Source: Pedobacter sp. B4-66 (GTDB taxonomy: Bacteria > Bacteroidota > Bacteroidia > Sphingobacteriales > Sphingobacteriaceae). From it: a stretch of DNA of 64,000 nt. Positions 44,916 to 53,302 of this stretch are shown here, piece after piece; position 1 is the first letter of the stretch; each line of letters starts with the position of its first letter. Location of the stretch: NCBI RefSeq assembly GCF_018492665.1, contig NZ_JAFVME010000003.1, positions 310,001-374,000 of the forward strand, read 5' to 3'. Both the position numbers and the translations under genes were made by a program. The notes under the pieces were generated by a model. The model saw only the letters and a program-made list of their open reading frames with translations, did not search any database and was not told the origin of the DNA.

Positions 44916-44990
44916 GTAAAATCATAATGCAAATAGTACCAAGCACAATAAAAACGCATTTTCTACGCTATATTTGCATTATGATTTTAC
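44916..44990. repeat. 20-bp perfect inverted repeat around the start of the 44981 gene
   Basis: GTAAAATCATAATGCAAATA at 44916-44935 is the exact reverse complement of 44971-44990, with a 35-bp spacer. The right arm contains the start ATG at 44981. It could fold into a hairpin that hides the start, serve as a dimeric operator, or be the remnant ends of a small element. Confidence 0.75.
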
Positions 44991-45211
44991 AAATGCGCAT
45001 CACTTTCGATGAAAAAGACTATACCTATGTTGTTTTAACAAAGGGCATAACCAGAGAAACTAATGCAATTCGGATTAACCTGAAAGACATAGAGTATCAG
45101 CTCGTTTGCAACTCAAAAGGGGATTGGGATGCTGTTGATGCAACGGTAAACGACCATCCTGAATTACTTAAAGCGATAGGAAGAAATATCAAACTTCGGT
45201 ATCGGTTGTAA
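44981..45211 (+). CDS. uncharacterised 76-residue protein
   Basis: Small soluble protein starting at 44981 (second ATG at 44993: MRITFDEKDYTYVV). An earlier in-frame ATG at 44927 lies in the left arm of the inverted repeat and adds an unlikely 18 residues. Visible features are a beta-rich pattern and the end DHPELLKAIGRNIKLRYRL, as in many short Bacteroidota hypothetical proteins. Function unknown. Confidence 0.7.
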   Translation: MILQMRITFDEKDYTYVVLTKGITRETNAIRINLKDIEYQLVCNSKGDWDAVDATVNDHPELLKAIGRNIKLRYRL

Positions 45212-45249
45212 ATAAAACGATATCATCTCGCCGGCTCTAGATAAGAATT

Positions 45250-45879
45250 TTAGGTTTCCACAACAGGCTCCCTTAAGATAGTCCTCAATTTTTCAGATGC
45301 GGTCTTATTAAAGTCGGAGAGATAGATTTCGTGGTGAAGCCCATTCTTTTTAAGGCCTTTACTCACAATAAACTGTTGTATTTTTTCCAATGTTACAGGC
45401 TCCTGGTCAAAGGGGCCAATATGTAGCATTTGAATAACTAAACCTTCGTCCATGGAATATAGTTCAGTATCCTTAACAAATGGAAGGTTCTTTTTACGAA
45501 TGACTGAATCTGTGGCATTATTGATCTGATCTGCGGTTACATAATCAGGTAAACGAATCATCATCCTGTAGAACCATTCGCTTCTCGGCACTTTTAAAGG
45601 AGCTTCCGAAATACTCGGTTTTCCGTATTTCTCTTCGTCAAAACTCCACAAACCCTCCAGTTTTGCAACAACAAAGTCCTTTCCAATTGCTTTATATGCA
45701 AACTTTAGCGTATAGGCTGTTGCATAGAGGGCCGCAAGTTTTTCACTATACATCTTTTCTGAGGGATCTCCCTTTCCTGTGATGCTTAAGAAATTTGCGG
45801 GTTCAATTCTAACGAGTTCAGGCTCCTCTTTTGCTGCGTAGTAACTCTTGTATTTCTTTGTTAGATCTAGTTTTTCCAT
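45250..45879 (-). CDS. GyrI-like small-molecule-binding domain protein
   Basis: 209 residues of the stand-alone GyrI-like (CASS4-like) type. It opens DLTKKYKSYYAAKEEPELV, contains SITGKGDPSEKMYSEKLAALY and WFYRMMIRLPDYV, and ends with HEIYLSDFNKTASEKLRTILREP, here cut to SDFNKTASEKLRTILR. Such proteins bind or hydrolyse cyclopropanoid or other toxic small molecules. It has no DNA-binding domain, unlike the AraC-GyrI regulator at 35908. Confidence 0.85.
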   Translation of the reverse strand: MEKLDLTKKYKSYYAAKEEPELVRIEPANFLSITGKGDPSEKMYSEKLAALYATAYTLKFAYKAIGKDFVVAKLEGLWSFDEEKYGKPSISEAPLKVPRSEWFYRMMIRLPDYVTADQINNATDSVIRKKNLPFVKDTELYSMDEGLVIQMLHIGPFDQEPVTLEKIQQFIVSKGLKKNGLHHEIYLSDFNKTASEKLRTILREPVVET

Positions 45880-45991
45880 TCCTTTTTTTACACAAAATAA
45901 ATTCTGACTACTGACAACCCTATGGCAGTGTCTTAAATTTTAATTTCCACTTTAGAAAAGAAATACGCCCGGATAATTTTAAATAAAAAGT

Positions 45992-46024
45992 ACTTTTAAA
46001 TTCAAAGTGAAATACATACCTTTA
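45992..46024 (+). promoter_or_regulatory. promoter with ACTTTG-N5-CAAAGT-type operator
   Basis: Operator ACTTTTAAATTCAAAGT (45992-46008). In its left arm TTTT (45994-45997) takes the -33 position; after 19 bp comes the -7 box TACCTTTA (46017-46024). The second operator copy at +27 is degenerate here. Confidence 0.55.
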
Positions 46025-46052
46025 TTAAGGCATTTTAAAAATCTTGATCATA

Positions 46053-46259
46053 ATGAAAAATAAAGCAGGTAAAATTAGCGGGTTTATCCTAGGAGTAACA
46101 GGCTTCCTTTTGATGTTTCAGATAATTTTTCTTAGAAATATTCATCCCTCAGATGAGTTGGCGCCCGGAATGGTAGTTATTATTGCTGTACTGAATGGAT
46201 TACTATTTGGCTATATAGGTTCACTAGTTCAGAATTATTTTACAAAAAAGAATACTTAA
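46053..46259 (+). CDS. small two-helix membrane protein
   Basis: 68 residues from the ATG at 46053, with helices ISGFILGVTGFLLMFQIIFL and MVVIIAVLNGLLFGYIGSLV and a basic C-terminus (KKNT). It may be relatedto small DUF-type permease-like peptides, but no family is certain. The promoter matches those of the genes at 43096 and 50509. Confidence 0.75.
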   Translation: MKNKAGKISGFILGVTGFLLMFQIIFLRNIHPSDELAPGMVVIIAVLNGLLFGYIGSLVQNYFTKKNT

Positions 46260-46479
46260 GTAATTTCCTAGATTCCCTCAATTATAATTTCTTTCTACCG
46301 GACGAAGAATCTGTAATTCAGAAAGGCAATCTAAATTTAAACCACCAATATGTGTGACTAAAGTCATTTGTCACCTGGGGTTCCAAAAAGGAAAATTATT
46401 AAGATACATTTGTTCATCAATCGTTGGAACACGTATATGTCAGTATGGTCCCAGATACGGGACGACATCAGTTTAAAAT

Positions 46480-47103
46480 ATGAAAGAAGTCTGGTTACAA
46501 AAGTGGGAAGAGCGCTACGGGCAGGATGAATTTGCCTATGGTATCGCACCAAATAATTATTTAAAATCACAGCTGGAAAAGCTGGAGCCGAGTAAAATCT
46601 TGTTTGCTGCGGAAGGAGAGGGCAGGAATGCGGTTTTTGCCGCCGGCCTTGGCTGGAAAGTTTCTGCTTTTGATATTAGCATTGAAGGGAAAAGAAAAGC
46701 GACGTCACTTGCAGATGCAAATCTGGTAGAGATCGACTATCAGATTGGTTTTTTACCGGATCTGGGATATACAGAAGAGCATTTTGATGCCATAGCACTA
46801 ATCTATGCTCATTTTCCTGCTGATATAAAGTCTGCATATCACCAGATGCTGAGTAGAAAATTGCGCAAAGGAGGTCAGGTTATATTTGAAGCTTTTAGCA
46901 AAAATCACCTCAGCTATCTTGCGAAAAATAAGGATGTGGGTGGTCCCACAGATGCTGATATGCTGTTTTCAATTGAGGAGATTAAGAATGACTTCGTTGA
47001 TTTTGAAATCCTGGAATTAGCTGAAGTAGAAGTTCAGCTCAGTGAGGGGCTTTATCATAATGGAACTGGTTCTGTGATCAGGTTCCTGGGCAGAAAAAAA
47101 TAA
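46480..47103 (+). CDS. class I SAM-dependent methyltransferase (TehB/thiol-methyltransferase-like)
   Basis: 207 residues. It begins [17 protein letters not shown], typical of TehB-like and tellurite/thiopurine-type methyltransferases. The SAM-binding motif is [16 protein letters not shown], followed by VSAFDIS and [12 protein letters not shown]. The substrate is unknown; family members often detoxify tellurite, thiols or halides. Confidence 0.88.
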   Translation: MKEVWLQKWEERYGQDEFAYGIAPNNYLKSQLEKLEPSKILFAAEGEGRNAVFAAGLGWKVSAFDISIEGKRKATSLADANLVEIDYQIGFLPDLGYTEEHFDAIALIYAHFPADIKSAYHQMLSRKLRKGGQVIFEAFSKNHLSYLAKNKDVGGPTDADMLFSIEEIKNDFVDFEILELAEVEVQLSEGLYHNGTGSVIRFLGRKK

Positions 47104-47143
47104 TCGACCAACAATTATTTGTAATTTTAAACCAAGATAAAAC

Positions 47144-47494
47144 ATGAAGGCAAACGAATTAAGGATAGGGAATTATGTTGCTCATAATACAATGATTCAT
47201 ACCATAAATACTGGGTCCGACATCAATACAAGTGAAATCCTTGAACCAATTTTATTGACCTCAGATTGGCTGGTGAACACGTTTGGCTTTAAGGACAATA
47301 GTGATGGGTACTTTCAACACCCGGATTACAATTTCTTCTTATATCATATTGAAGAAGATCAGTATTTTGAGTGTTACAAGCAGGTTCCAGCAAATGATGA
47401 TACAGGTGACTTTAAAACATTACAACATGTTCATAAATTGCAAAACCTATTTTTTGAACTGTTTGATGAGGAATTAACGAATGTTCAATTGTAG
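47144..47494 (+). CDS. conserved hypothetical protein, MKANELRIGN family
   Basis: 116 residues opening MKANELRIGNYV, a phrase found in many short Bacteroidota proteins, some of them phage-borne. The C-terminus HVHKLQNLFFELFDEEL is also typical of that group. No function is known. It lies 40 bp after the methyltransferase. Confidence 0.75.
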   Translation: MKANELRIGNYVAHNTMIHTINTGSDINTSEILEPILLTSDWLVNTFGFKDNSDGYFQHPDYNFFLYHIEEDQYFECYKQVPANDDTGDFKTLQHVHKLQNLFFELFDEELTNVQL

Positions 47495-48030
47495 ACATCT
47501 TGTTCATTTTTTTCAAACATCCACTTTGGGCTAGCATGGACTGAATTCATCATCACCTTCGCAACCTAAAATTAGCAAAAAGGGTAGGCCAAAAACACAT
47601 CTTTTATTCAAATTTTGGAGTGATTACAATATGTGAATGTAAACTGAACAAACTGAATTTGGAAACAAGGAAAATAATATTATATATTAGACATTGAGAG
47701 CGTTAATTAAGCGGGATGTTCGCCCCAAGCGATGCCCGCTTTACTTTTGTCCTATATTTTAGAAATAAAATCAATTATTTAAGGGACTAGTATAACAACA
47801 ACTGTAGTATTACTCATAGCACGAAATATTTTCAAACTCGTCTTTTGTGTAGAGAATTGACATTGAGCCATAATTTTCTTATATTCGGTTATGCATATCA
47901 ATAGCATCAAATTGGCAGTAAATTTAATCGATTCTCATACTTACCCAAATTCATATTGTTTTAGTTATGGACCGGAATTGGATTCTAAATCTAAACCATT
48001 ATATAGTCGTCCTTCGCACACGCTTTAAAG
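47495..48030. other. gap; terminator-like hairpin only
   Basis: No gene seen. At about 47707-47745 the arms AAGCGGG / CCCGCTT enclose a 19-nt loop, followed by TTACTTTT, which may end the 47144 transcript. The remainder is AT-rich, without recognisable structure. Confidence 0.4.
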
Positions 48031-48085
48031 GGACCTCGTTCGGACCTTGTTCGACGAGCCCCGAACGAGGTCCGAACATGGTACC
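48031..48085. repeat. nested 11-bp repeat hairpin element
   Basis: Two tandem copies of an 11-mer, GGACCTCGTTC and GGACCTTGTTC (48031-48052), are followed after 10 bp by their inverted forms, GAACGAGGTCC and the degenerate GAACATGGTACC (48063-48085). The central 13-bp arms GGACCTCGTTCGG / CCGAACGAGGTCC (48031-48043, 48061-48073) are perfect. It is GC-rich in an AT-rich gap, like REP-type intergenic elements. Confidence 0.7.
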
Positions 48086-48209
48086 TAGAAAAGCCGAATC
48101 ATTTTTAGAACCAAAAAAAAAAATTAAAATTAAAATCTAAGAATGATAATATTGTTAAAAAAGGTTAAATAACTGTTATGAAGTTAGTTTGATCGGTAAC
48201 TTGGTTGTG

Positions 48210-48929
48210 ATGAATCTAAATTTTGCGCTCAGGATTATATCTATCTTAATGTTTGCCTCTGTTTACGGCATGGCACAAACTGCCGAGCCGATACGTGGTG
48301 CTATTTTACAAGACGGCACAAAAGCAAGAATAGAGCAAGTAGAAGTTCGCAACCAGCGCAGTGGCCAGATGGTCTACTCTGATAAACTTGGATTGTTTGC
48401 CCTGATATGTAAAATAGGCGACACCCTACAAATTGAAAGGATTGGATACCAGTCACAGAAAATAGGTGTTCAGAGTTTTACTGATCTGGTTATTCATCTA
48501 AAACTCACCAACCAGCTTAAAGAAGTCTCAATTACTGGCAAACTTGCTTCACAAAACTTCAGGGAGATCAGCACTGCCTATAGTAAGGAAAAAGGGATAT
48601 TTTATGGCGGAAAGCCACCGCTAGGGCTCTTGTCACCTTTCGGCGGCAGTCCTATTACATTTTTTTACGAGCTTTTAGGTAAGGATGGGCGTAGGGTAAG
48701 ACGATTAAATCAGCTGGCAAAAAAAGCCGCAGAAGCAGAGGAAATTGAAAGATACTTTAATGATCTTATTATTCAGCAGGCTGTACCAATAGACAGCGGT
48801 CAGTTAGACGCGTTCAAACTGAACTATACTCCAAAGCTGGACAAACTTAAAAAATGGTCGGACTATGATCGGGCGAACTATATTAAAATTTCGTTCGAAG
48901 AATTTGAAAAAAAGAACCGACCTAAGTGA
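48210..48929 (+). CDS. exported CarboxypepD_reg-like domain protein
   Basis: 239 residues from the ATG at 48210. A signal peptide (ending YGMAQ) is followed by a carboxypeptidase-regulatory-like beta-sandwich (residues about 25-110; IRGAILQDGTKARIEQVEV, LQIERIGYQSQKIGV) of the kind at the N-termini of TonB receptors. The C-terminal half is a lysine/glutamate-rich helical tail (LNQLAKKAAEAEEIERYF). It is probably periplasmic and anchored to nothing visible; function unknown. Convergent with the EamA-type transporter. Confidence 0.82.
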   Translation: MNLNFALRIISILMFASVYGMAQTAEPIRGAILQDGTKARIEQVEVRNQRSGQMVYSDKLGLFALICKIGDTLQIERIGYQSQKIGVQSFTDLVIHLKLTNQLKEVSITGKLASQNFREISTAYSKEKGIFYGGKPPLGLLSPFGGSPITFFYELLGKDGRRVRRLNQLAKKAAEAEEIERYFNDLIIQQAVPIDSGQLDAFKLNYTPKLDKLKKWSDYDRANYIKISFEEFEKKNRPK

Positions 48930-48945
48930 TGAGCTCCCCCTATAC

Positions 48946-49848
48946 CTAACTGCTTTCTATACTAATAAACTCAGTTGCTTTGGTAGATCGTTTAAGCGAA
49001 AATATCGTCTGCAAGATCACTGATGCCATAACGAACAATAAACCTATATAAAAAGAAATGTTAAGTTCCTTACTCTCATTAAAAAAGAGAAAGGCAATGA
49101 TGATCGCATATACCGGCTCCAGGTTAAAACTTAAGTTGACTGTAAATGCAGAGAGACGTTTTAAAGTTTCAGCAAATAGCACATAAAGGCCTACAGTGCA
49201 AAAAGAGGCCAGTAGTAATAAGTACACGGTATCTTTCAGGCTAGGAAGGAGTGAAGGCGCCGGAAAATAATGCAGATATAAGGGAAGGGAAACTCCCAAT
49301 GCGACTGTACCTCCAATCATCTGGTAGTAATTAATGATCCTACTGTCGTATTTTCTGACTAGCCGCTCATTATAAATGGTGTATAAGGCAGCAAAAGCAG
49401 AGGAGATTATACCCAGAACTATTCCTAGCTGATAGGAAGAATCGAAATGGAAGATCAGAGCAATCCCTGCCAAGGTGAAAAGGCTTAAAAAAAGCTCCCT
49501 AAGATTGAATTTTTGCCTGTTAATCATCGGACTAAATATGGCGGTAAAAAAGCTGGTCAGACAGTAACACACCACACCTACAGAAATGTTAGCGTACTTG
49601 ATACTAGCGTAAAAGAATATCCAGTGTATGGTAATAAAAAGCCCAATTTTTGCAATCCCAAATTTCTCTTTGGAAGTCATGGCGGGCCGGATTTTAAACA
49701 GTTTTAAAATCAATAAGAGGATGATAGAAGAGAAAAACACTCTATACCAAACCAAGAGTCCTTCGTTAAGAGAGATGAGTTTACCGAATACTCCGGTAAA
49801 GCCCGCAAGTAATACAGCGAAGTGTAGTACCAAATATGATTTTTTCAT
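48946..49848 (-). CDS. EamA/RhaT-family DMT transporter
   Basis: 300 residues with ten predicted membrane helices in two EamA repeats. The first ends around YCLTSFFTAIFSPM and the second around FNLEPVYAIIIAFLFF, a hallmark of drug/metabolite exporters. The substrate is unknown. A small hairpin CCTGTT / AACAGG lies at 49863-49880, 15 bp upstream of its start. Confidence 0.9.
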   Translation of the reverse strand: MKKSYLVLHFAVLLAGFTGVFGKLISLNEGLLVWYRVFFSSIILLLILKLFKIRPAMTSKEKFGIAKIGLFITIHWIFFYASIKYANISVGVVCYCLTSFFTAIFSPMINRQKFNLRELFLSLFTLAGIALIFHFDSSYQLGIVLGIISSAFAALYTIYNERLVRKYDSRIINYYQMIGGTVALGVSLPLYLHYFPAPSLLPSLKDTVYLLLLASFCTVGLYVLFAETLKRLSAFTVNLSFNLEPVYAIIIAFLFFNESKELNISFYIGLLFVMASVILQTIFSLKRSTKATEFISIESS

Positions 49849-50173
49849 AAAAGAATTGTCTGCCTGTTCTTAAAAACAGGAACTAAAAATTAATAAATAA
49901 ACTAAATGTGCATGCCAAGGCAATAGACGTAAATCAATTGACCCACAAAAATCTTGACTTTACAGTGTAGGTTAACAATTAAGGTGTAGGAGGAGGAAGA
50001 CAACTCTTTCTGTTCATATCTGTATTTTTTTGATAAAACTAATCAAAAATATTTAGAATATACAGGTTGACTCTGCGCTTTACTAATTCAGGATTTACTT
50101 AGATGGTAAAAAAATACTATTTACTCCAAATTCTCGAAATAACCAATACAGAATATTCTGATCCCACTAAAGA
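49849..50173. other. gap without a gene
   Basis: AT-rich spacer between two minus-strand genes. Apart from the hairpin at 49863-49880 in the EamA leader, nothing was recognised. Confidence 0.5.
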
Positions 50174-50509
50174 TCATTTTTTTTTGTGAGCGTATATTTT
50201 ACTTAAGAGATAATGAAGAACTAATGCAATGACAGTCCAGTAAATAGCAAAGGCAAGAACTAAAAATGGGGGTGGGGGATCCGGCAATTCAAACAAAGGC
50301 GACAAAGGCCCGATCAAAACCATTTTTATAGGTAATAGAATTGTAGATACGGTGCTCTTCCAAACTATTGGTGATCCAGTCCCGAGGAAGGGTTCACCGT
50401 TTCCAGGAAAGAGCTGAATTTCGGGTCCCAAAAGTGAATTTGAGATAAATTGAAACGCAAACCCGAAAATGAGGAATAGTATGACGAATTTTGTTCTTGA
50501 TATCTTCAT
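50174..50509 (-). CDS. small membrane protein, paralogue of the gene at 43096
   Basis: 111 residues with an N-terminal helix (FVILFLIFGFAFQFISNSLL), a proline-rich middle (LPDPPPPF) and a C-terminal helix (LAFAIYWTVIALVLHYLL) ending AHKKK. About half the residues match the 43096 protein in the same order. No known family. Its promoter has the same two-operator architecture, so duplication included the control region. Confidence 0.8.
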   Translation of the reverse strand: MKISRTKFVILFLIFGFAFQFISNSLLGPEIQLFPGNGEPFLGTGSPIVWKSTVSTILLPIKMVLIGPLSPLFELPDPPPPFLVLAFAIYWTVIALVLHYLLSKIYAHKKK

Positions 50510-50538
50510 TCTATTGAGATTTTGTTATGACAAAAAGT

Positions 50539-50582
50539 ACTTTGCAATACAAAGCTAAGTAAGTCATTTTCTATTTCAAAGT
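50539..50582 (-). promoter_or_regulatory. promoter with tandem ACTTTG-N5-CAAAGT operators (minus strand)
   Basis: Read on the minus strand: operator A is ACTTTGAAATAGAAAAT (50582-50566) and operator B is GCTTTGTATTGCAAAGT (50555-50539), 27 bp apart. The -33 box TTTG (50580-50577) is in A; after 19 bp the -7 box TAGCTTTG (50557-50550), a perfect consensus match, overlaps B. Confidence 0.72.
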
Positions 50583-50629
50583 TTTTATTGAAAATAATCT
50601 ACCTAATTAATAGAAAAACTTGCCAAACT

Positions 50630-51460
50630 TTAGCGCAAACGCTGTCGATATCCGGTTAAGCTTATGCCTTTCTGCTTCTTAAAGAATTTGTTCAGGTGAC
50701 TACCATCGGCAAAACCAAATTCATCAGCCAACTCATTGATCCGTAGATCACTAAACTTTAATCGCCATTCGATCAGCCGGATTCTGTAGCTGGAAATGAA
50801 CTGCTGAATCGTTTCTCCGCATTGCTTCTTAAAATAGACACCCAGGTAAGCCTGTGAAATCCCAAAGGTCTTACTTATTGCCGCAGCAGTCAATTGATCT
50901 GGCATAAAAATATGCCGTTCAATATGGTTGATGATTTGGAGTATCCGCTTATCCGTATTGGTACGGACATTTTCAGGCCTTACCTTTGAAATATTCCTTG
51001 CCGCAATAACAATCAGCGCGTTCACTAGATTCATGTCAAGATCCTGCTGATAAACACCGCCAACCTTCATTCCAAACAGGAGTGATTCAACAATCATTTC
51101 AACCAGGCGGCTGTCGTCCTTGCAACGCATTACGCAACCCGACAAATGGGTGGCATAAAAGAGCAGACATTCCAGGTGATGAATACTTTTCCAGGGGTAA
51201 CTGCGAATATAACTGTCACTAAACCGAATCAGCAGGAACTCCGTTACTTCAGTAATCTCGAAGGTATGGCGGTCGTTGGGAGTAAGCAACAACAGATTCC
51301 CGTCACGATAAGCCATGCGGTTGCCGTTGATGCTAACGGTGCCCTTACCGGAAATAAGGTACACCATTTCGAAAAAACTATACTGGCGATCACTTAACGG
51401 GCAATGATCAGTTTTGAGGTATTCCAGCTCTACATGCTGGTGCATATTCTGTTGAACCAT
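50630..51460 (-). CDS. AraC-family regulator with cupin sensor domain
   Basis: 276 residues from the methionine at 51460 (MVQQNMHQHVELEYLK); the longer frame to 51505 adds 15 doubtful residues. An N-terminal AraC-type cupin (FEMVYLISGKGTVSINGN) is followed by the double helix-turn-helix (LTAAAISKTFGISQAYLGVYFKK, shown as AAISKTFGISQAYLG; LADEFGFADGSHLNKFFKKQKG). It is divergent from the MFS exporter gene with a 90-bp shared control region, so it probably controls that exporter. Confidence 0.9.
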   Translation of the reverse strand: MVQQNMHQHVELEYLKTDHCPLSDRQYSFFEMVYLISGKGTVSINGNRMAYRDGNLLLLTPNDRHTFEITEVTEFLLIRFSDSYIRSYPWKSIHHLECLLFYATHLSGCVMRCKDDSRLVEMIVESLLFGMKVGGVYQQDLDMNLVNALIVIAARNISKVRPENVRTNTDKRILQIINHIERHIFMPDQLTAAAISKTFGISQAYLGVYFKKQCGETIQQFISSYRIRLIEWRLKFSDLRINELADEFGFADGSHLNKFFKKQKGISLTGYRQRLR

Positions 51461-51550
51461 AGTGCAAACATACCTATTTATCATAGAAATGAACCGAACA
51501 TGCATCAGTATTTCGGTCTATTTTTGTTAAAAATAACCTCAAAAAAGAAT

Positions 51551-53071
51551 ATGCTTAAAGACAAAAAGAATACATTAACCCTGGCCGCCGTTTGCCTTTC
51601 CTCACTGATGTTCGGATTGGAAATTTCAAGTGTACCGATATTGCTGCCTACACTCGAAAAAATATTAAAGGGTAATTTCAGTGATGTACAATGGATTATG
51701 AATGCCTATACTATTGCTTGTACCACGGTACTGATGGCGTCCGGCACTCTTGCCGACCGCTATGGCCGCAAACTTGTTTTCATAATCGGGCTTGTACTTT
51801 TTGGTATAACCTCCCTGCTTTGCGGACTGGCTTCTGCAATGCCTTTACTCATTGCCGGACGTTTTTTGCAGGGACTCGGAGGTGGGATTATGCTGATCTG
51901 CCAGGTTGCGATTCTTTCTCATCAGTTTCAGGATGGGCGCGAACGCAGTTTCGCCTTTGCCGCCTGGGGTATTGTTTTTGGAATAGGCTTGGGTTTCGGA
52001 CCGCTAATTGGCGGCTTAATCCTCACATTTTTAAGCTGGAAATGGGTTTTCCTCGCACACGTCCCACTAAGTATCCTCACAATAGCACTTGCATGGGCCG
52101 GTGTACGGGAATCAAAGTCTATTCAAATACAGCGATTGGATACCTTAGGGATGGTTAGCCTTTCCATAAGCATTTTCACACTGATCTATTTCATTACCCA
52201 AGGACCTGAAGTGGGTTTTACAAGTATCCACGGCCTAATGATCATCGGCTCATCTGCAGCTTGCTTTCTACTTTTTTTATATGCAGAAAAGACAAGTATC
52301 CAGCCTATGTTTGATTTTACTGTATTCAGAATACGGGACTTTTCCGGAGCCATCATTGGTTCTATCGGAATGAATTTCTGTTTTTGGCCCTTTATGATCT
52401 ACCTTCCCATCTATTTTCAGGGTGTCCTGGGATATAGTAGCCTCATGGCTGGTACAGCACTGCTGGCCTATACTTTGCCTACATTAGTGATTCCACCACT
52501 GGCTGAGCGGCTCCTGTTGAAATATCGTCCTGGTATTGTCATTCCACTAGGCCTCTTTATCATCGGATTGGGATTTATACTGATGTGGTTTGGCATTCAT
52601 GCCGCGCATCTTGGGCACTGGAGTATGATGCCAGGCATGCTGTTGTCCGGCATCGGCCTGGGATTGTCCAATACCACAGTTACGAATACCACCACAGGCT
52701 CAGTGAGTCAAGACCGTGCAGGTATGGCCTCGGGGATAGACATGAGTGCGAGACTAATCACTCTTGCAATCAATATTGCTTTGATGGGACTTTTGTTAAG
52801 CAAAGGTGTGTTCATCCATTTAAAGCTTGCATTTGTGGAAACTTTCAGCGCCCTTCAGCTACATTTAGCAGCCGAAAAAATCGCAGCAGGCAATTTCACA
52901 GACATTCTGGAAAAAATACCCGGTATTGCAGCTGCAGACCCAACCGGTGATATTACACATGAGGCATTGGCCAACGGCTTTAAACTGCTGACTTTGTCCA
53001 GCGGGATTGGGGTAATCTCCCTGGCACTGATCAGTTTCTTTGTATTTAAACCGGTTTCAGAGAAGAAGTAG
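51551..53071 (+). CDS. MFS transporter, DHA2 (EmrB/QacA-like) 14-helix exporter
   Basis: 506 residues from the ATG at 51551; the longer frame from 51404 would overlap the divergent AraC gene. Helix pattern fits 14 segments. Motif A appears as GTLADRYGRKLVFIIG and motif C as GIVFGIGLGFGPLIGG, characteristic of proton-driven drug exporters. The substrate is unknown; regulation by the adjacent AraC protein is inferred from the divergent layout. Confidence 0.9.
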   Translation: MLKDKKNTLTLAAVCLSSLMFGLEISSVPILLPTLEKILKGNFSDVQWIMNAYTIACTTVLMASGTLADRYGRKLVFIIGLVLFGITSLLCGLASAMPLLIAGRFLQGLGGGIMLICQVAILSHQFQDGRERSFAFAAWGIVFGIGLGFGPLIGGLILTFLSWKWVFLAHVPLSILTIALAWAGVRESKSIQIQRLDTLGMVSLSISIFTLIYFITQGPEVGFTSIHGLMIIGSSAACFLLFLYAEKTSIQPMFDFTVFRIRDFSGAIIGSIGMNFCFWPFMIYLPIYFQGVLGYSSLMAGTALLAYTLPTLVIPPLAERLLLKYRPGIVIPLGLFIIGLGFILMWFGIHAAHLGHWSMMPGMLLSGIGLGLSNTTVTNTTTGSVSQDRAGMASGIDMSARLITLAINIALMGLLLSKGVFIHLKLAFVETFSALQLHLAAEKIAAGNFTDILEKIPGIAAADPTGDITHEALANGFKLLTLSSGIGVISLALISFFVFKPVSEKK

Positions 53072-53302
53072 TCAAACTTCTTTTGTGCTTCCGCTGAAGC
53101 TTCAATGTGTTTTTAAATTCGGGGTTTATTTTCTCTACAGCGGTAGCGAATGCTACAGGATGAAGAATTGTACAGTATTTACTTAGAAAAGCCATTGCTT
53201 CATATGGATAAACATTTCAAGTTGTCAATCTTTTTTACCCAGGTTCTTAGGATCGCCCAGAGTTCGTTCGTATCAAATATCAACCAGTTTTTTTCGATTA
53301 TA

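Noticed and set aside
51404..51550. Upstream extension of the MFS exporter
   Set aside because: It overlaps the divergent AraC gene and contains no conserved or membrane segment; the ATG at 51551 starts the first helix region.
52585..52950. 121-codon plus-strand frame inside the MFS gene
   Set aside because: Its Cys/His/Arg-rich composition is that of an out-of-frame shadow.
53072..53302. Minus-strand fragment containing NELWAILRTWVKKIDN after the antiporter gene
   Set aside because: Fewer than 30 codons, no start and no recognised family.
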